Origin: Burkholderia cepacia
Lineage (GTDB): Bacteria > Pseudomonadota > Gammaproteobacteria > Burkholderiales > Burkholderiaceae
DNA: 64,000 nucleotides
Reading direction: 5' to 3'
NCBI RefSeq assembly: GCF_001718835.1
Contig: NZ_CP013443.1
Location: 992,001-1,056,000, forward strand
A program made the position numbers and the translations under genes. Positions 45,104 to 53,603 of the stretch are shown here, in pieces. Numbering within the stretch: position 1 is the stretch's first letter; each line of letters starts with the position of its first letter. Below the pieces are notes generated by a model. The model was not told where the DNA came from. It was given only the letters and a program-made list of their open reading frames with translations, and searched no databases.

Positions 45104-46117
45104 ATGGCAAAGCAAAAAACCAAGTTGACATTCGGTACTGGTTGCGCGATTAATCGAGACATGTTCTATCTGTCCAGCACTTTGGACGAGTTAGAGTCTA
45201 CGGAAGACACTCCTGTTTCGCGGATGGTGTTCTATCAAGGTCAAACGACAGACAAATGGTTTTACCATGACCTTCCTGCGTGGCGTGTCGTGTCGACCTG
45301 TTACCCAGAACCCGGTCCCAATAGTGTTCGCAAGGTCTACGCACTGAGCGAGCAGGGGGACGTCGAAAGTTACAGTCGAGAGGGCTCGGTAATCGAAAAA
45401 ATTGCAGATGCCGGTCTGGCGCCGGCGCCGGCGTCGGCTAACTACGGATACGTTACTCGTATTCGAGAAATTGGCGATCACCTTTATGTTTGTGGATATG
45501 GTGGCCAAGTCTATAAGCGCGGCCCTACTGACTGGGCACATATTGATGCTCAGCTCCTCCAGAAAAAGGTTGACATTGGTGGCATCGAAGATCCAAACGA
45601 GCTACTTGCGGCATTGACTAAATCTACCGATGAAACGATCGGTCTCGTTGACATCAACGGCCTCGATGAAAAATCAATCTACGTCGTCGGTAATGATGGA
45701 TACATGGCATTTTTTGATGGTGCGAGCTGGATAAAATTGCCGAAAGCAACAGCGGCTCATCTCAATTGCGTCCTACCTGTCTCAGTGGATAGCGTTTGGA
45801 TCGCTGGAAGCAAAGGGACCTTGCTAAAAGGCAACTTTCAGGCTGGCTTCAGTGCAGTGGCCCGGAAGAGCCTCAGTACAGACTTTTATTCGCTAGCGTG
45901 GTTTAACGATCGGCTCTTCATCGGTGCCGGCGACGGAATCTATGAGCTCGATGAAAACGGTCCACAAAGGTTGATGGTTAGCGACAAGTTCTCCTTGGAC
46001 AATGTAGCGACCGTGGAAGCGAAGGACGGTGTTTTATGGGTGTTAGCGTCTCGAAGGCTAGCCCGATACGACGGGGCACAGTGGGAAGTATTCGAGAATC
46101 CTCACAATTTCCCGTGA
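45104..46117 (+). CDS. Propeller-like protein, likely immunity to the HHV toxin
   Basis: 337 aa, no signal peptide, so cytoplasmic, as expected for nuclease immunity. It has recurring blade-like units: KVYALSEQGDVESYSREG, DHLYVCGYGGQVYKRGPTDW, KSIYVVGNDGYMAFFDGASW, DSVWIAGSKGTLLKGNFQAG, DRLFIGAGDGIYELDENGP and GVLWVLASRRLARYDGAQW. That gives six or seven beta-propeller blades. It starts 12 bp after the toxin gene. Codons are AT-rich against the neighbours. Immunity is inferred from position alone. Confidence 0.75.
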   Translation: MAKQKTKLTFGTGCAINRDMFYLSSTLDELESTEDTPVSRMVFYQGQTTDKWFYHDLPAWRVVSTCYPEPGPNSVRKVYALSEQGDVESYSREGSVIEKIADAGLAPAPASANYGYVTRIREIGDHLYVCGYGGQVYKRGPTDWAHIDAQLLQKKVDIGGIEDPNELLAALTKSTDETIGLVDINGLDEKSIYVVGNDGYMAFFDGASWIKLPKATAAHLNCVLPVSVDSVWIAGSKGTLLKGNFQAGFSAVARKSLSTDFYSLAWFNDRLFIGAGDGIYELDENGPQRLMVSDKFSLDNVATVEAKDGVLWVLASRRLARYDGAQWEVFENPHNFP

Positions 46118-46190
46118 TGGCGTAAAGAGTTCACGTGTCGTTGGGTGTGAATATGGACTGGCGAAGCGCCTACGTGTTTCTGACGCGGCA

Positions 46191-46221
46191 AGAGCTACGG
46201 GCTGTTCGTGCCCGTAGCTCT
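46191..46221. terminator. Bidirectional terminator-like hairpin
   Basis: A perfect 12-bp stem AGAGCTACGGGC/GCCCGTAGCTCT with a 7-nt loop lies between the convergent propeller and integrase genes. The T-tracts are poor, so strength is unsure. Confidence 0.65.
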
Positions 46222-46247
46222 TATGTCCCATTCTTGGTGTGAGCAGA

Positions 46248-47438
46248 TCAGGCGGAGCAGGCGTGCTGCGCCCATGCTTCCATGAGAGGGCGCCGTTGTT
46301 CCAGTAGGTCGGTGCGGTGATACGCGGCCTCGACCTGATTTTTAACGGCGTGAGCCAGTGCGCGTTCGGCGAGATCACGGGCATAGCCGTGTTCGCTGGC
46401 CCAATCACGGAAACTGGAACGGAAGCCGTGAGCGGTCGCGACGCGGCCGGATGTATCACTTTCGGCTTTTACGCGGCGGAGAAGAGCGGTTAGGGCCATG
46501 TCGCTCAGTACTTTTTCGCGCGGTGAGGGAAAGACGAGTGTTTCGTGCAGTTGACGCTGACTGAGAGTCTTGATGAGTTCCAGCGCCTTTTCAGACAGCG
46601 GGACGCGATGCGGTTCCTTTGCTTTCATGCGTGCAGCGGGGATGATCCAAACGCGTTTCAAGAGATCAAACTCATCCCACGTCGCACCGCGGACCTCACC
46701 ACTTCGGGCCGCGGTAAGTATCAGGAAGAGTAGGGCGGCACGAGTGCTATCCGTAAGCTCGTGTTTTGCGAGGTGGCTTGCGACGAATTTGGGGACTTGG
46801 CGCCACGGCATTGCGGGTTGATGCTCCGCTTTGGTCGACTGTTTGGGGAGGATGTGATCGACGACTGAGACGGGATTTGCCGCGATATGACCATGCGCCC
46901 ACGCCCACTGCATGACAGCGTGCATGCGTTGGCGAGTGCGACTTGCCGTCTCAGCCTTGGTCAGCCAGATCGCGCGCAGGACGTCTGCGCAGTCGCCGGG
47001 ACTGATCGCGTCGAGCTTGCGATTGCCAAGCTTGGGGAAGACGTAGGTTTCGAGCGTGCTGATCCATTGCGCGGAGTGCTTCTCATTTTTCCAGCCGGGC
47101 TTTAATTCTTCGTGCACTTGGCGTGCGGCTTTCTCGAACGTAAGGGCGGCAGCGACTACAGCGGCAGCTTCTCGATCTCGGTTGCGCTGGTCGATCGGAT
47201 CTTCTCCGTTATCGATGAGCTTGCGCATGGCAAGCGCTTTGTCCCGAGCCTCAGCGATGGAGACTTCTGGATAGGTGCCGAGTCCTGCGTCCCGGCGCTT
47301 GCGGGTCACGGGGCTGGTGAAACGTAAGATCCATTTGCAGCCCGACTTCGTTGGGGAGAGCAGTAGTCCGGTTACTTTTCCGTCGAAGACCGGTTTGTCG
47401 GTTGGCTTGAGTGCTTTGGCTTGCTTGTCGGTTAGCAT
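46248..47438 (-). CDS. P4-type tyrosine integrase
   Basis: 396 aa. The N-terminal DUF4102-like arm domain has LTDKQAKALKPTDKPVFDGK and the GLGTYPEVSIAEARDKA strand. The core SAM-like domain follows, then the catalytic part: Arg in TAARSGEVRGATW, His/Arg in TAHGFRSSFRDWASEHGY, and AYHRTDLLEQRRPLMEAW with the nucleophile Tyr near residue 376. All catalytic residues are present. It recombines the 19-bp att sites to insert or excise the island. The gene points inward from attR, with arm-site-like repeats in the 150 bp before its start. Confidence 0.96.
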   Translation of the reverse strand: MLTDKQAKALKPTDKPVFDGKVTGLLLSPTKSGCKWILRFTSPVTRKRRDAGLGTYPEVSIAEARDKALAMRKLIDNGEDPIDQRNRDREAAAVVAAALTFEKAARQVHEELKPGWKNEKHSAQWISTLETYVFPKLGNRKLDAISPGDCADVLRAIWLTKAETASRTRQRMHAVMQWAWAHGHIAANPVSVVDHILPKQSTKAEHQPAMPWRQVPKFVASHLAKHELTDSTRAALLFLILTAARSGEVRGATWDEFDLLKRVWIIPAARMKAKEPHRVPLSEKALELIKTLSQRQLHETLVFPSPREKVLSDMALTALLRRVKAESDTSGRVATAHGFRSSFRDWASEHGYARDLAERALAHAVKNQVEAAYHRTDLLEQRRPLMEAWAQHACSA

Positions 47439-47447
47439 CGATTTTTA

Positions 47448-47466
47448 GCCCATCAATCAGCCCATC
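47448..47466 (+). repeat. GCCCATC pair near attR
   Basis: GCCCATC at 47448–47454 and 47460–47466, 12 bp start-to-start, the same as near attL (12321–12339). It begins 10 bp before the integrase start, so it also lies in the int promoter. Confidence 0.6.
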
Positions 47467-47474
47467 GCATAGCG

Positions 47475-47575
47475 TTGGATGGGGTTGGATCGTATAAGCG
47501 TAAATTGGATGCTTGGACGATGCAAGTGTTTGATTTATTGGATTGTGTTTGGATTCTGGTGGATTCCATTGGAGG
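47475..47575 (+). repeat. Cluster of eight TTGGA-type motifs between int and attR
   Basis: TTGGAT at 47475, 47485 and 47505, TTGGAC at 47513, TTGGATT at 47538 and 47549, GTGGATT at 47559 and TTGGAGG at 47569. Several steps are 10, 11 or 20 bp, i.e. on one helical face. This suits arm-type sites for the integrase or sites for an excisionase. Confidence 0.55.
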
Positions 47576-47588
47576 TCGATTGGGCAGA

Positions 47589-47607
47589 CACCCTCTCCGC
47601 CAAAATA
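47589..47607 (+). other. attR (right attachment repeat)
   Basis: CACCCTCTCCGCCAAAATA, identical to attL at 12252–12270. Only the tRNA 3' piece is present, as expected for the island's far end. Confidence 0.93.
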
Positions 47608-47612
47608 CGAAG

Positions 47613-47643
47613 CCCCTTGATCCGGAAGGATCAAGGGGTTTTT
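47613..47643 (+). terminator. Original chromosomal terminator of tRNA-Ser(CGA)
   Basis: A perfect 10-bp stem CCCCTTGATC/GATCAAGGGG with a 6-nt loop, followed by TTTTT. It lies right after attR; before insertion it would have ended the tRNA transcript. Confidence 0.85.
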
Positions 47644-47765
47644 CGTTTGTGCCGATCTGATCGCACGGTACTCCTTCCCTGATCGGTGCATGCGCAGTCG
47701 CACCATCGAATTGCGCATCGTCTCGATTCGACCCGGCCTGGTTCCGTCTTCACCGGAGGTTGTCA

Positions 47766-48563
47766 ATGATGAGAAGGGCATTCAGGTTGATGCTGGTTAT
47801 CGGGCTGCTTTTTCATGCGCTCGGTGCCGCTGCGCAGAGCACTTATCGCCTGACCGGTGTCGCGAGGATATACAGCGTCGGCTCGGCAGTGCAGCCGAAC
47901 ATCGAACTGCCCGTCAATCCGGCATATTCCAGCGTTCTCGCGCTGAGGGGGGATTCGTTCTATTTGAGCTATGACGGCTCGACGCAGGATGAGTGCGGCG
48001 TGAAAATAAAAAAACAGGCACCATTCTCGTTTGACTCGGCGCCGCTCGGGAATGCTCGAAAGCTGAATGAATTCCTCGGGGACAAGTTCCGCATCAATGC
48101 GAATGGCTGGGCGACGATGTACCTGCTGCAGGACGCGACATCGCCGAGCTGTACTGCGCTCCGCTTCGCGAGGATATATGCGTCGAATTCCGAGTTCGTG
48201 TTGCTGGATGGACCCTTCATCTATGTGTTCACGCTCGAGAAGCATCGCTTCAGGGACGCGAGCAAGGGGTTCGATTGTGGAGCGGCGAGATCCGACGTGG
48301 AGCGCCTGATCTGCGGCGATCCCAAGCTGCGGAAGATGGATGCCGACGTCAATCACGGATTTGTCCTGATGCAGACGAAATACTCGAAGGAAATCTCTTA
48401 TCAGGATCCTGTCCGGATGGATCAGATCAAATGGGTTTCCGGCGTAAGAAACAAATGCACGACGGTGGATTGTCTGCTGAAGGCGTATTCGTCACGAATC
48501 AGCTATATCAAGGGCAAGGTGTCGGACAGTTACCCATCGTATCCGAACGATGAGAACGATTGA
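47766..48563 (+). CDS. Secreted LprI-like protein
   Basis: 265 aa. The ATG at 47766 has GGAGG 6 bases before it; earlier in-frame starts lack this. A signal peptide (MMRRAFRLMLVIGLLFHALGAAAQ, split here) points to the periplasm. The C-terminal third carries the Cys pattern of LprI/DUF1311 domains: FDCGAARSDVERLICGDPKL, then ADVNHGFVLMQ and RNKCTTVDCLLKAYSSRI. LprI proteins inhibit lysozyme in some species; the role here is not known. The N-terminal 150 residues are a separate beta-type domain. A shorter paralogue overlaps its stop. Confidence 0.82.
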   Translation: MMRRAFRLMLVIGLLFHALGAAAQSTYRLTGVARIYSVGSAVQPNIELPVNPAYSSVLALRGDSFYLSYDGSTQDECGVKIKKQAPFSFDSAPLGNARKLNEFLGDKFRINANGWATMYLLQDATSPSCTALRFARIYASNSEFVLLDGPFIYVFTLEKHRFRDASKGFDCGAARSDVERLICGDPKLRKMDADVNHGFVLMQTKYSKEISYQDPVRMDQIKWVSGVRNKCTTVDCLLKAYSSRISYIKGKVSDSYPSYPNDEND

Positions 48564-49171
48564 GTCACGTGGTCGAGATCATGAAGGAATTCAAGCGCGT
48601 TGCAGTATTGATGATTCTCGATCCGGTCATTGCACACGCCTTTGGGTCGCTTGATGCGTTCGAGGCATTCCTGAGCGATAAATTTCATATGAATCGCAAG
48701 CCTATGAATGAAATCTATCTGCTTGGGGACGCGAATATGCCGCTTTGCTCGGGTTTGCGATTCGCGACGATTTACAAGTCGGCAGACGATCTCGTTCTGG
48801 CGAGCGGAGCGTGGATGTATGCGTTCCAGCGCGAGACGCATCCTCCCATGAACGCGGAACGGAGCTTTGATTGCTCGAAGGCCCGGACGACTGTCGAGCG
48901 TCTTGTTTGCGCCGATCCTGATCTCGTGAAGCTCGACGAGATGGTGACCCGTGGATTTGTCGCGATGCAGCTGGTCGAGTCGAAGGAAATTTCGTATCAG
49001 AATCCGGTCAGGAAAGACCAGATCAACTGGATCAGAAACGTCAGGAACAAGTGTGCGAACAGCCCTTGCCTCACCGAGGCATACCGTGCGCGCGTTCAAT
49101 ACATCAAGGGCCGGATATCCAGTGCCTCCCCGTCTTATCCGGAAAAAGAGTCTGGGCAGGACGGCGGTTGA
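48560..49171 (+). CDS. Shortened LprI-like paralogue
   Basis: 203 aa from a TTG that overlaps the stop of the first copy (TTGA), or about 196 aa from the ATG at 48581 (KEFKRVAVLMILDPVIAHAF), which gives a weak signal peptide. It aligns with the first copy from its LNEFLGDKF segment on: DAFEAFLSDKF, PLCSGLRFATIYKSADDLVL, FDCSKARTTVERLVCADPDL and RNKCANSPCLTEAYRARVQY. The first 95 residues of the mature partner are missing. All LprI cysteines remain, so it may still fold. Confidence 0.75.
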   Translation: MSHVVEIMKEFKRVAVLMILDPVIAHAFGSLDAFEAFLSDKFHMNRKPMNEIYLLGDANMPLCSGLRFATIYKSADDLVLASGAWMYAFQRETHPPMNAERSFDCSKARTTVERLVCADPDLVKLDEMVTRGFVAMQLVESKEISYQNPVRKDQINWIRNVRNKCANSPCLTEAYRARVQYIKGRISSASPSYPEKESGQDGG

Positions 49172-49437
49172 GCGATGGGTGAAAACAGCGCGTCGTTCCC
49201 GACCTGGGCCGGCGCGCGCAGGCCTTGCGGCGAACGCTGCCTGCTCGCAGTCCACCACCATCCAACCGAAGCGACAGCCAGTCGCCCCCCACCCGTTCGT
49301 CCACTTGCACGCGAAGCAATACCCCCGGCCAATCGCTTTCGTCTACTTTAAGCCGCCGGCTTGCCCGCCGTTAACAGGTTTCGACAAATAGGCGTCCGTG
49401 CCGCGACGCCGCTCCCTCTCTGTCGATTCAAGGTCCC

Positions 49438-50979
49438 ATGAAGCTGAGCTACAAGATTCCCCTCGCATTCGCCGTCGCGCTGCTGCTGATGTTCGGTGGC
49501 GCGCTGTACGGCATCCACATTCTCAATCGTTCGATCGATACGTTTGCCGACGACGTGCAGACGAACGTCGGCGACGAACGGCTCGTGTCGGCCACGCTCG
49601 TGCAGTTCAAGCTGCAAGTCCAGGAATGGAAGGACACGCTGTTGCGCGGCAAGCAGCCCGCGAAACTCGACCAGTACTGGCAGGCGTTCCAGACGCGCGA
49701 GCGCACGGTCGATACGCTCGCCGCGCAGCTCGTTCATCAGTTGCCGCCCGGCGAGAGCCGCTCGCTCGTCGAGCAGTTCATGCGTGCGCATACGGCGATG
49801 GGCGAGGGTTACCGGCGCGGGTTCGACGCGTTCAAGGCGGCCGGCTTCGAGCCGTCGGCCGGCGACGCCGCCGTGGCGGGCGTCGACCGCGAACCCGCGG
49901 CGCTGCTGGAGCGGGCCGCGAAGTCGATTGCCGACGAGAGCGCGGCGGTGTCCGAGCGCGCGGGGCGCGATGCGCAGCATGCGACGATCGCGAGCCTCGT
50001 GCTGATGCTGGTCGTGCTCGGCGTCGCGATGGTCGGTGCGTTCCTGTTCAGCCGCGCGATCCTGCGTCCGCTCGACCGTGCGGTCGCGTGCGCGCAGGCC
50101 GTCGCCGAGGGCGACCTGACGCGCGACGTCGACGCGGCCGGCCGCGACGAGATCGCCGATCTGCTGCGCGCGTTGCGGACGATGCAGGCGAGCCTGTCGG
50201 GTGTCGTGCTCGAAGTGCGTACGCACGCCGAAGCCGTCGCGACGGCGAGCGCACAGATCGCGTCGGGCAATCACGACCTGTCGGCGCGTACCGAGGCACA
50301 GGCCGCGTCGCTCGAGGAAACCGCGGCGAGCATGGAGCAGCTGACGGGCGCAGTGCGGCAGTCGGCCGAGCACGCGCAGCACGCGGCGCAGCTGGCGCAC
50401 GACGCATCGAACATCGCGGCGGCAGGCGGCGGCGTGATGTCGGATGCGGTCGGCACGATGAACGGCATCGCCGACAGCTCGGCCAAGGTCGGCGAGATCA
50501 TCGCGGTGATCGACGGCATTGCGTTCCAGACCAACATCCTCGCGCTGAACGCAGCGGTCGAGGCGGCGCGCGCGGGCGAGCAGGGGCGCGGCTTCGCGGT
50601 CGTCGCGGCGGAAGTGCGGACGCTCGCGCAGCGCAGCGCCGCCGCCGCGAAGGAGATCAAGGGGCTCATCGAGCAGTCGACGCAGCGGGTCGACGAGGGC
50701 GCCGTGCTGATCGGCCGTGCGGGCGAGTCGATTCACGAGATCGTCGGCGCGGTGCAGCGCGTCACGACGATCGTCGGCGAGATCTCGTCCGCGTCGCAGG
50801 AGCAGAGCGGCGGCATCCAGCAGGTGAATATCGCGGTCACGCAGATGGACGAGGCGACGCAGCGCAACGCGGCGCTCGTCGAGCAGGCATCGGCCGCGAC
50901 GCAGGCGCTGGCCGAGCAGGCGAGCGCGCTGCGGCATGCGGTCGCCGTGTTCAGGCTGCCGGAAACGGCGGCGGCCTGA
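49438..50979 (+). CDS. Methyl-accepting chemotaxis protein
   Basis: 513 aa. Membrane helices at about residues 5–25 and 183–205 flank a periplasmic four-helix sensor domain. A HAMP domain follows (ILRPLDRAVACAQAVAEGDL), then the signalling coiled coil with its conserved tip IDGIAFQTNILALNAAVEAA and GFAVVAAEVRTLAQRSAAAA. It passes ligand signals to CheA/CheW. The C-terminal NWETF-type pentapeptide for CheR is lacking, as in many such proteins. The ligand is unknown. Confidence 0.95.
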   Translation: MKLSYKIPLAFAVALLLMFGGALYGIHILNRSIDTFADDVQTNVGDERLVSATLVQFKLQVQEWKDTLLRGKQPAKLDQYWQAFQTRERTVDTLAAQLVHQLPPGESRSLVEQFMRAHTAMGEGYRRGFDAFKAAGFEPSAGDAAVAGVDREPAALLERAAKSIADESAAVSERAGRDAQHATIASLVLMLVVLGVAMVGAFLFSRAILRPLDRAVACAQAVAEGDLTRDVDAAGRDEIADLLRALRTMQASLSGVVLEVRTHAEAVATASAQIASGNHDLSARTEAQAASLEETAASMEQLTGAVRQSAEHAQHAAQLAHDASNIAAAGGGVMSDAVGTMNGIADSSAKVGEIIAVIDGIAFQTNILALNAAVEAARAGEQGRGFAVVAAEVRTLAQRSAAAAKEIKGLIEQSTQRVDEGAVLIGRAGESIHEIVGAVQRVTTIVGEISSASQEQSGGIQQVNIAVTQMDEATQRNAALVEQASAATQALAEQASALRHAVAVFRLPETAAA

Positions 50980-51034
50980 GCGTGCGGCGGCGCGGCAAGC
51001 CGCACCGTCGCGTGCAACGCGTCGACGGAGGGGC

Positions 51035-52195
51035 TCAGGCCGCCGCGCCGTACTGCGAGAGAACTTTCTCCCGGATCGACGGCTTGATGTTCGACTGAGC
51101 CATGTTGCCGCCGTAGTGCGCGACCACACGCGGATTCATCACGCGATACCAGAGCGGCGGCACGTACGCGAACAGGATCATCGTCGCGTAGCCGGCCGGC
51201 AGTTGCGGCGAATCGTCGAAATGGCGCAGCGCCTGGTACGAGCGCGTCGGATTCGCATGATGGTCGGCGTGCCGCTGCAACTGGTAGAGGAACAGGTTGG
51301 TGACGACGTGATTGCTGTTCCACGAATGCTGCGGCGTGCAGCGTTCGTAACGGCCGTTCGGCAGCTTGCGGCGGCCGAGCCCGTAGTGCTCGACGTAGTT
51401 CACGACTTCGAGCAGCGACGCGCCGTAGACGGCCTGGATCACGAGGAACGGGATCACGACCTTGCCGGCCATCGCGATCGCGATGCCCCACACGACGACG
51501 GTCATCGCCCACGCGTGCAGCACCTCGTTGCGCCAGGTCCACGGCGAATGCCCGAGCCGTTCGAGGCGGGCCTTCTCGAGCCGCCACGCGGAGCGGATGC
51601 TGCCGGTCACGGTGCGCGGCAGGAACGCCCAGAACGATTCGCCGTAGCGCGCGCTCGCCGGATCCTCGGCCGTCGCGACACGGACATGGTGGCCGCGATT
51701 GTGCTCGACGTAGAAATGGCCGTATGCGACCGGCGCGAGCGTGATCTTCGCGAGCCAGCGCTCGAAGCGGTCGGTCTTGTGCCCGAGTTCATGCGCGGTA
51801 TTGATCGAGATGCCCGTCGCGGCGCCGAGCGACAGCGCGAAGCCGACGTAGTCGTACCAGGCGAGCGCGTGCGTGCCGACGATCCATACGCACGCGAAGA
51901 ACGCGACGTATTCGACGAGGGTCGCGAGATAGACGATCAGCCGGTAGTAGCGCTCCCGTTCGAGGTGCGGCACGACGGCCTCGGGCGGATTGTCGCGATC
52001 GTCGCCGATCAGCGTGTCGAGGATCGGGATCACGCCGAACGCGAACAGCGGGCCGAACCACCAGAACACATGCAGGCCCGTCGACAGCGCGAGCTGGGCG
52101 GCGAGGATCGGCAGCGTGATCGTCAGCGCGCCGAGCAGCCACAGGTAACGCTTGCCATCCGACCAGCCCGAAGCCGATCCGTCGGTCATTGCCAT
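51035..52195 (-). CDS. alkB: Alkane 1-monooxygenase
   Basis: 386-aa integral-membrane di-iron enzyme that oxidises n-alkanes to 1-alkanols using rubredoxin as electron donor. About six membrane helices. The eight-His iron motifs are present: HELGHK (about residue 138), HNRGHH (about 168) and LQRHADHH (about 312), with the NYVEHYGL stretch before the last. The ATG at 52195 has AGGGAG upstream. No rubredoxin gene is adjacent, so the partner must be elsewhere. Confidence 0.94.
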   Translation of the reverse strand: MAMTDGSASGWSDGKRYLWLLGALTITLPILAAQLALSTGLHVFWWFGPLFAFGVIPILDTLIGDDRDNPPEAVVPHLERERYYRLIVYLATLVEYVAFFACVWIVGTHALAWYDYVGFALSLGAATGISINTAHELGHKTDRFERWLAKITLAPVAYGHFYVEHNRGHHVRVATAEDPASARYGESFWAFLPRTVTGSIRSAWRLEKARLERLGHSPWTWRNEVLHAWAMTVVVWGIAIAMAGKVVIPFLVIQAVYGASLLEVVNYVEHYGLGRRKLPNGRYERCTPQHSWNSNHVVTNLFLYQLQRHADHHANPTRSYQALRHFDDSPQLPAGYATMILFAYVPPLWYRVMNPRVVAHYGGNMAQSNIKPSIREKVLSQYGAAA

Positions 52196-52849
52196 TGTCT
52201 CCCTCCTTGCTTGAATCCGCTCGTTGGTCCGCGCCGCATGGGCGTGCGCGGCGCCGGGTCGTGGCCCGGTTCTGCCTGTTATACGACCCATGCGCGCACT
52301 TTTCCAAACCCCCGCGCTAGGCAGGACGCTCCAAACGGCGGGGTTCCGCCGGCGCATCCGGGGAAGGGCGGTCGCGCGCCGATTGAAACGGGCCGGCACT
52401 TCGCGCGCGGCGCCGGCGAGGCCGTGCGATCGTCAGACGAAACCGCGGCGGCGGCTGTGCGCACGCAGCGCGTGCGGGCCGCGCAACAAATGTTGCGATG
52501 CAATAGGAATCGCCGGCGCGAGGCGGTTTTCGTTTGATTTCCGGTCGTCGCCGCGGCGCGCGGGCAGCGCGGCAGCGACGGCTTGCATGCCGGTCCGCGC
52601 GCGTTTGGTCCTGTCCGCCAAGGTGGCGCGCCGGGTGCGGGCGAGCGGCGAGCCGGCGGTCAACGTGCGCGGCCGGGCGTGCAGCGGCGATGCTGCACCT
52701 GCACAGCAACGTGCGGGCGGCGGCGCCGGAGGGCGTCCGCAACGCCTGTTGCCTTTCGATTCGCGCTGCCATTTGAAAATTACGATTTGACTCATGCCCC
52801 GCTTTCGGTTGAAGCTAGTAGCTTGCTGTCCGAAGGGGGCTGTGCCTGC
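52196..52849. other. Intergenic region, no gene seen
   Basis: 654 bp between alkB (minus) and the GNAT gene (plus). Very GC-rich up to about 52750, with open frames that are all artefacts of composition. The last 100 bp are more AT-rich and probably hold the GNAT promoter. No RNA gene or clear operator seen. Confidence 0.5.
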
Positions 52850-53362
52850 ATGAGTTCGACCTTGACCGTTCGTCGTATCGTTGCCGACCAGGGCGGCGTG
52901 TATCGCGAACTCCGCGCCGCATCGCTGCGCGAGCCCTACGCGCCCGGCGAAGCGCCGGAGGCCGAATTGCTGACCGTCGAAGCGGACGCAGCGTCGGCGA
53001 TTGCCGCGCAGCGCGCCGTGTCCGACGAGTCGACGACTTTCCTGCTGTATACCGAAGGCCATCCGGCCGGCATGATCGGTGCGTATTTCGACAATACGCC
53101 CGATCGGCGTGCGTTCGTCAGCGAGCTGTGGGTTGCGCACGCGGTGCGTCATCTGCGCGGCGGGCTGCTGCTCGTCGACACCGCGAGCGCGTGGCTCGCC
53201 GAGCGCGGCGCCCAGGACGTCTACGCGTGGATTGCCGATGCGAACCGCAACGCGATCCGCTTCTACGAGCGCGCGGGTTTCGGCAACACCGGCGAACACG
53301 CGCCGATCGCGCGGATGCCCGGCGCGATGAAATCGCTGTACGTGTCGCAGGTGAAGCACTGA
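52850..53362 (+). CDS. GNAT-family N-acetyltransferase
   Basis: 170 aa. The N-terminal TLTVRRIVADQGGVYRELRA is a usual GNAT start. The core includes GMIGAYFDNTPDRRAFVSEL, the acetyl-CoA loop near RHLRGGLLLVDTASAWLAER and the C-terminal VYAWIADANRNAIRFYERAG, the typical 'N-x-x-A-x-x-F/Y-Y' motif. The substrate is not predictable. The start giving MSSTLTVRR is chosen because longer frames run into non-coding DNA. Confidence 0.88.
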   Translation: MSSTLTVRRIVADQGGVYRELRAASLREPYAPGEAPEAELLTVEADAASAIAAQRAVSDESTTFLLYTEGHPAGMIGAYFDNTPDRRAFVSELWVAHAVRHLRGGLLLVDTASAWLAERGAQDVYAWIADANRNAIRFYERAGFGNTGEHAPIARMPGAMKSLYVSQVKH

Positions 53363-53509
53363 CCGACGGGCCGCGCCCGCGAGGCGGGCCCGGCCTCGGA
53401 CCGGCGCGCACGATTGCGGTTCTCCGGCGATTCGCGCGCATCGGCGCGCCTTCCCTCCCATCCGGGCCGCGGCGGCCCGACACCCGATTCCCGACACCAG
53501 CGGCGTGAT

Positions 53510-53537
53510 GCCTGTTGCACGACGCCTGTTGCACGAC
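53510..53537 (+). repeat. Two 14-bp tandem copies upstream of minC
   Basis: GCCTGTTGCACGAC occurs at 53510–53523 and 53524–53537 without a gap, about 70 bp before minC. It could be a duplicated binding site or a simple slippage event. Confidence 0.6.
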
Positions 53538-53603
53538 GCCCAAAAATAATGGCCGCGCGCGTGGACGCCTGTAAAATACGCAAAAAATTTTTGCAGAGTG
53601 TCC

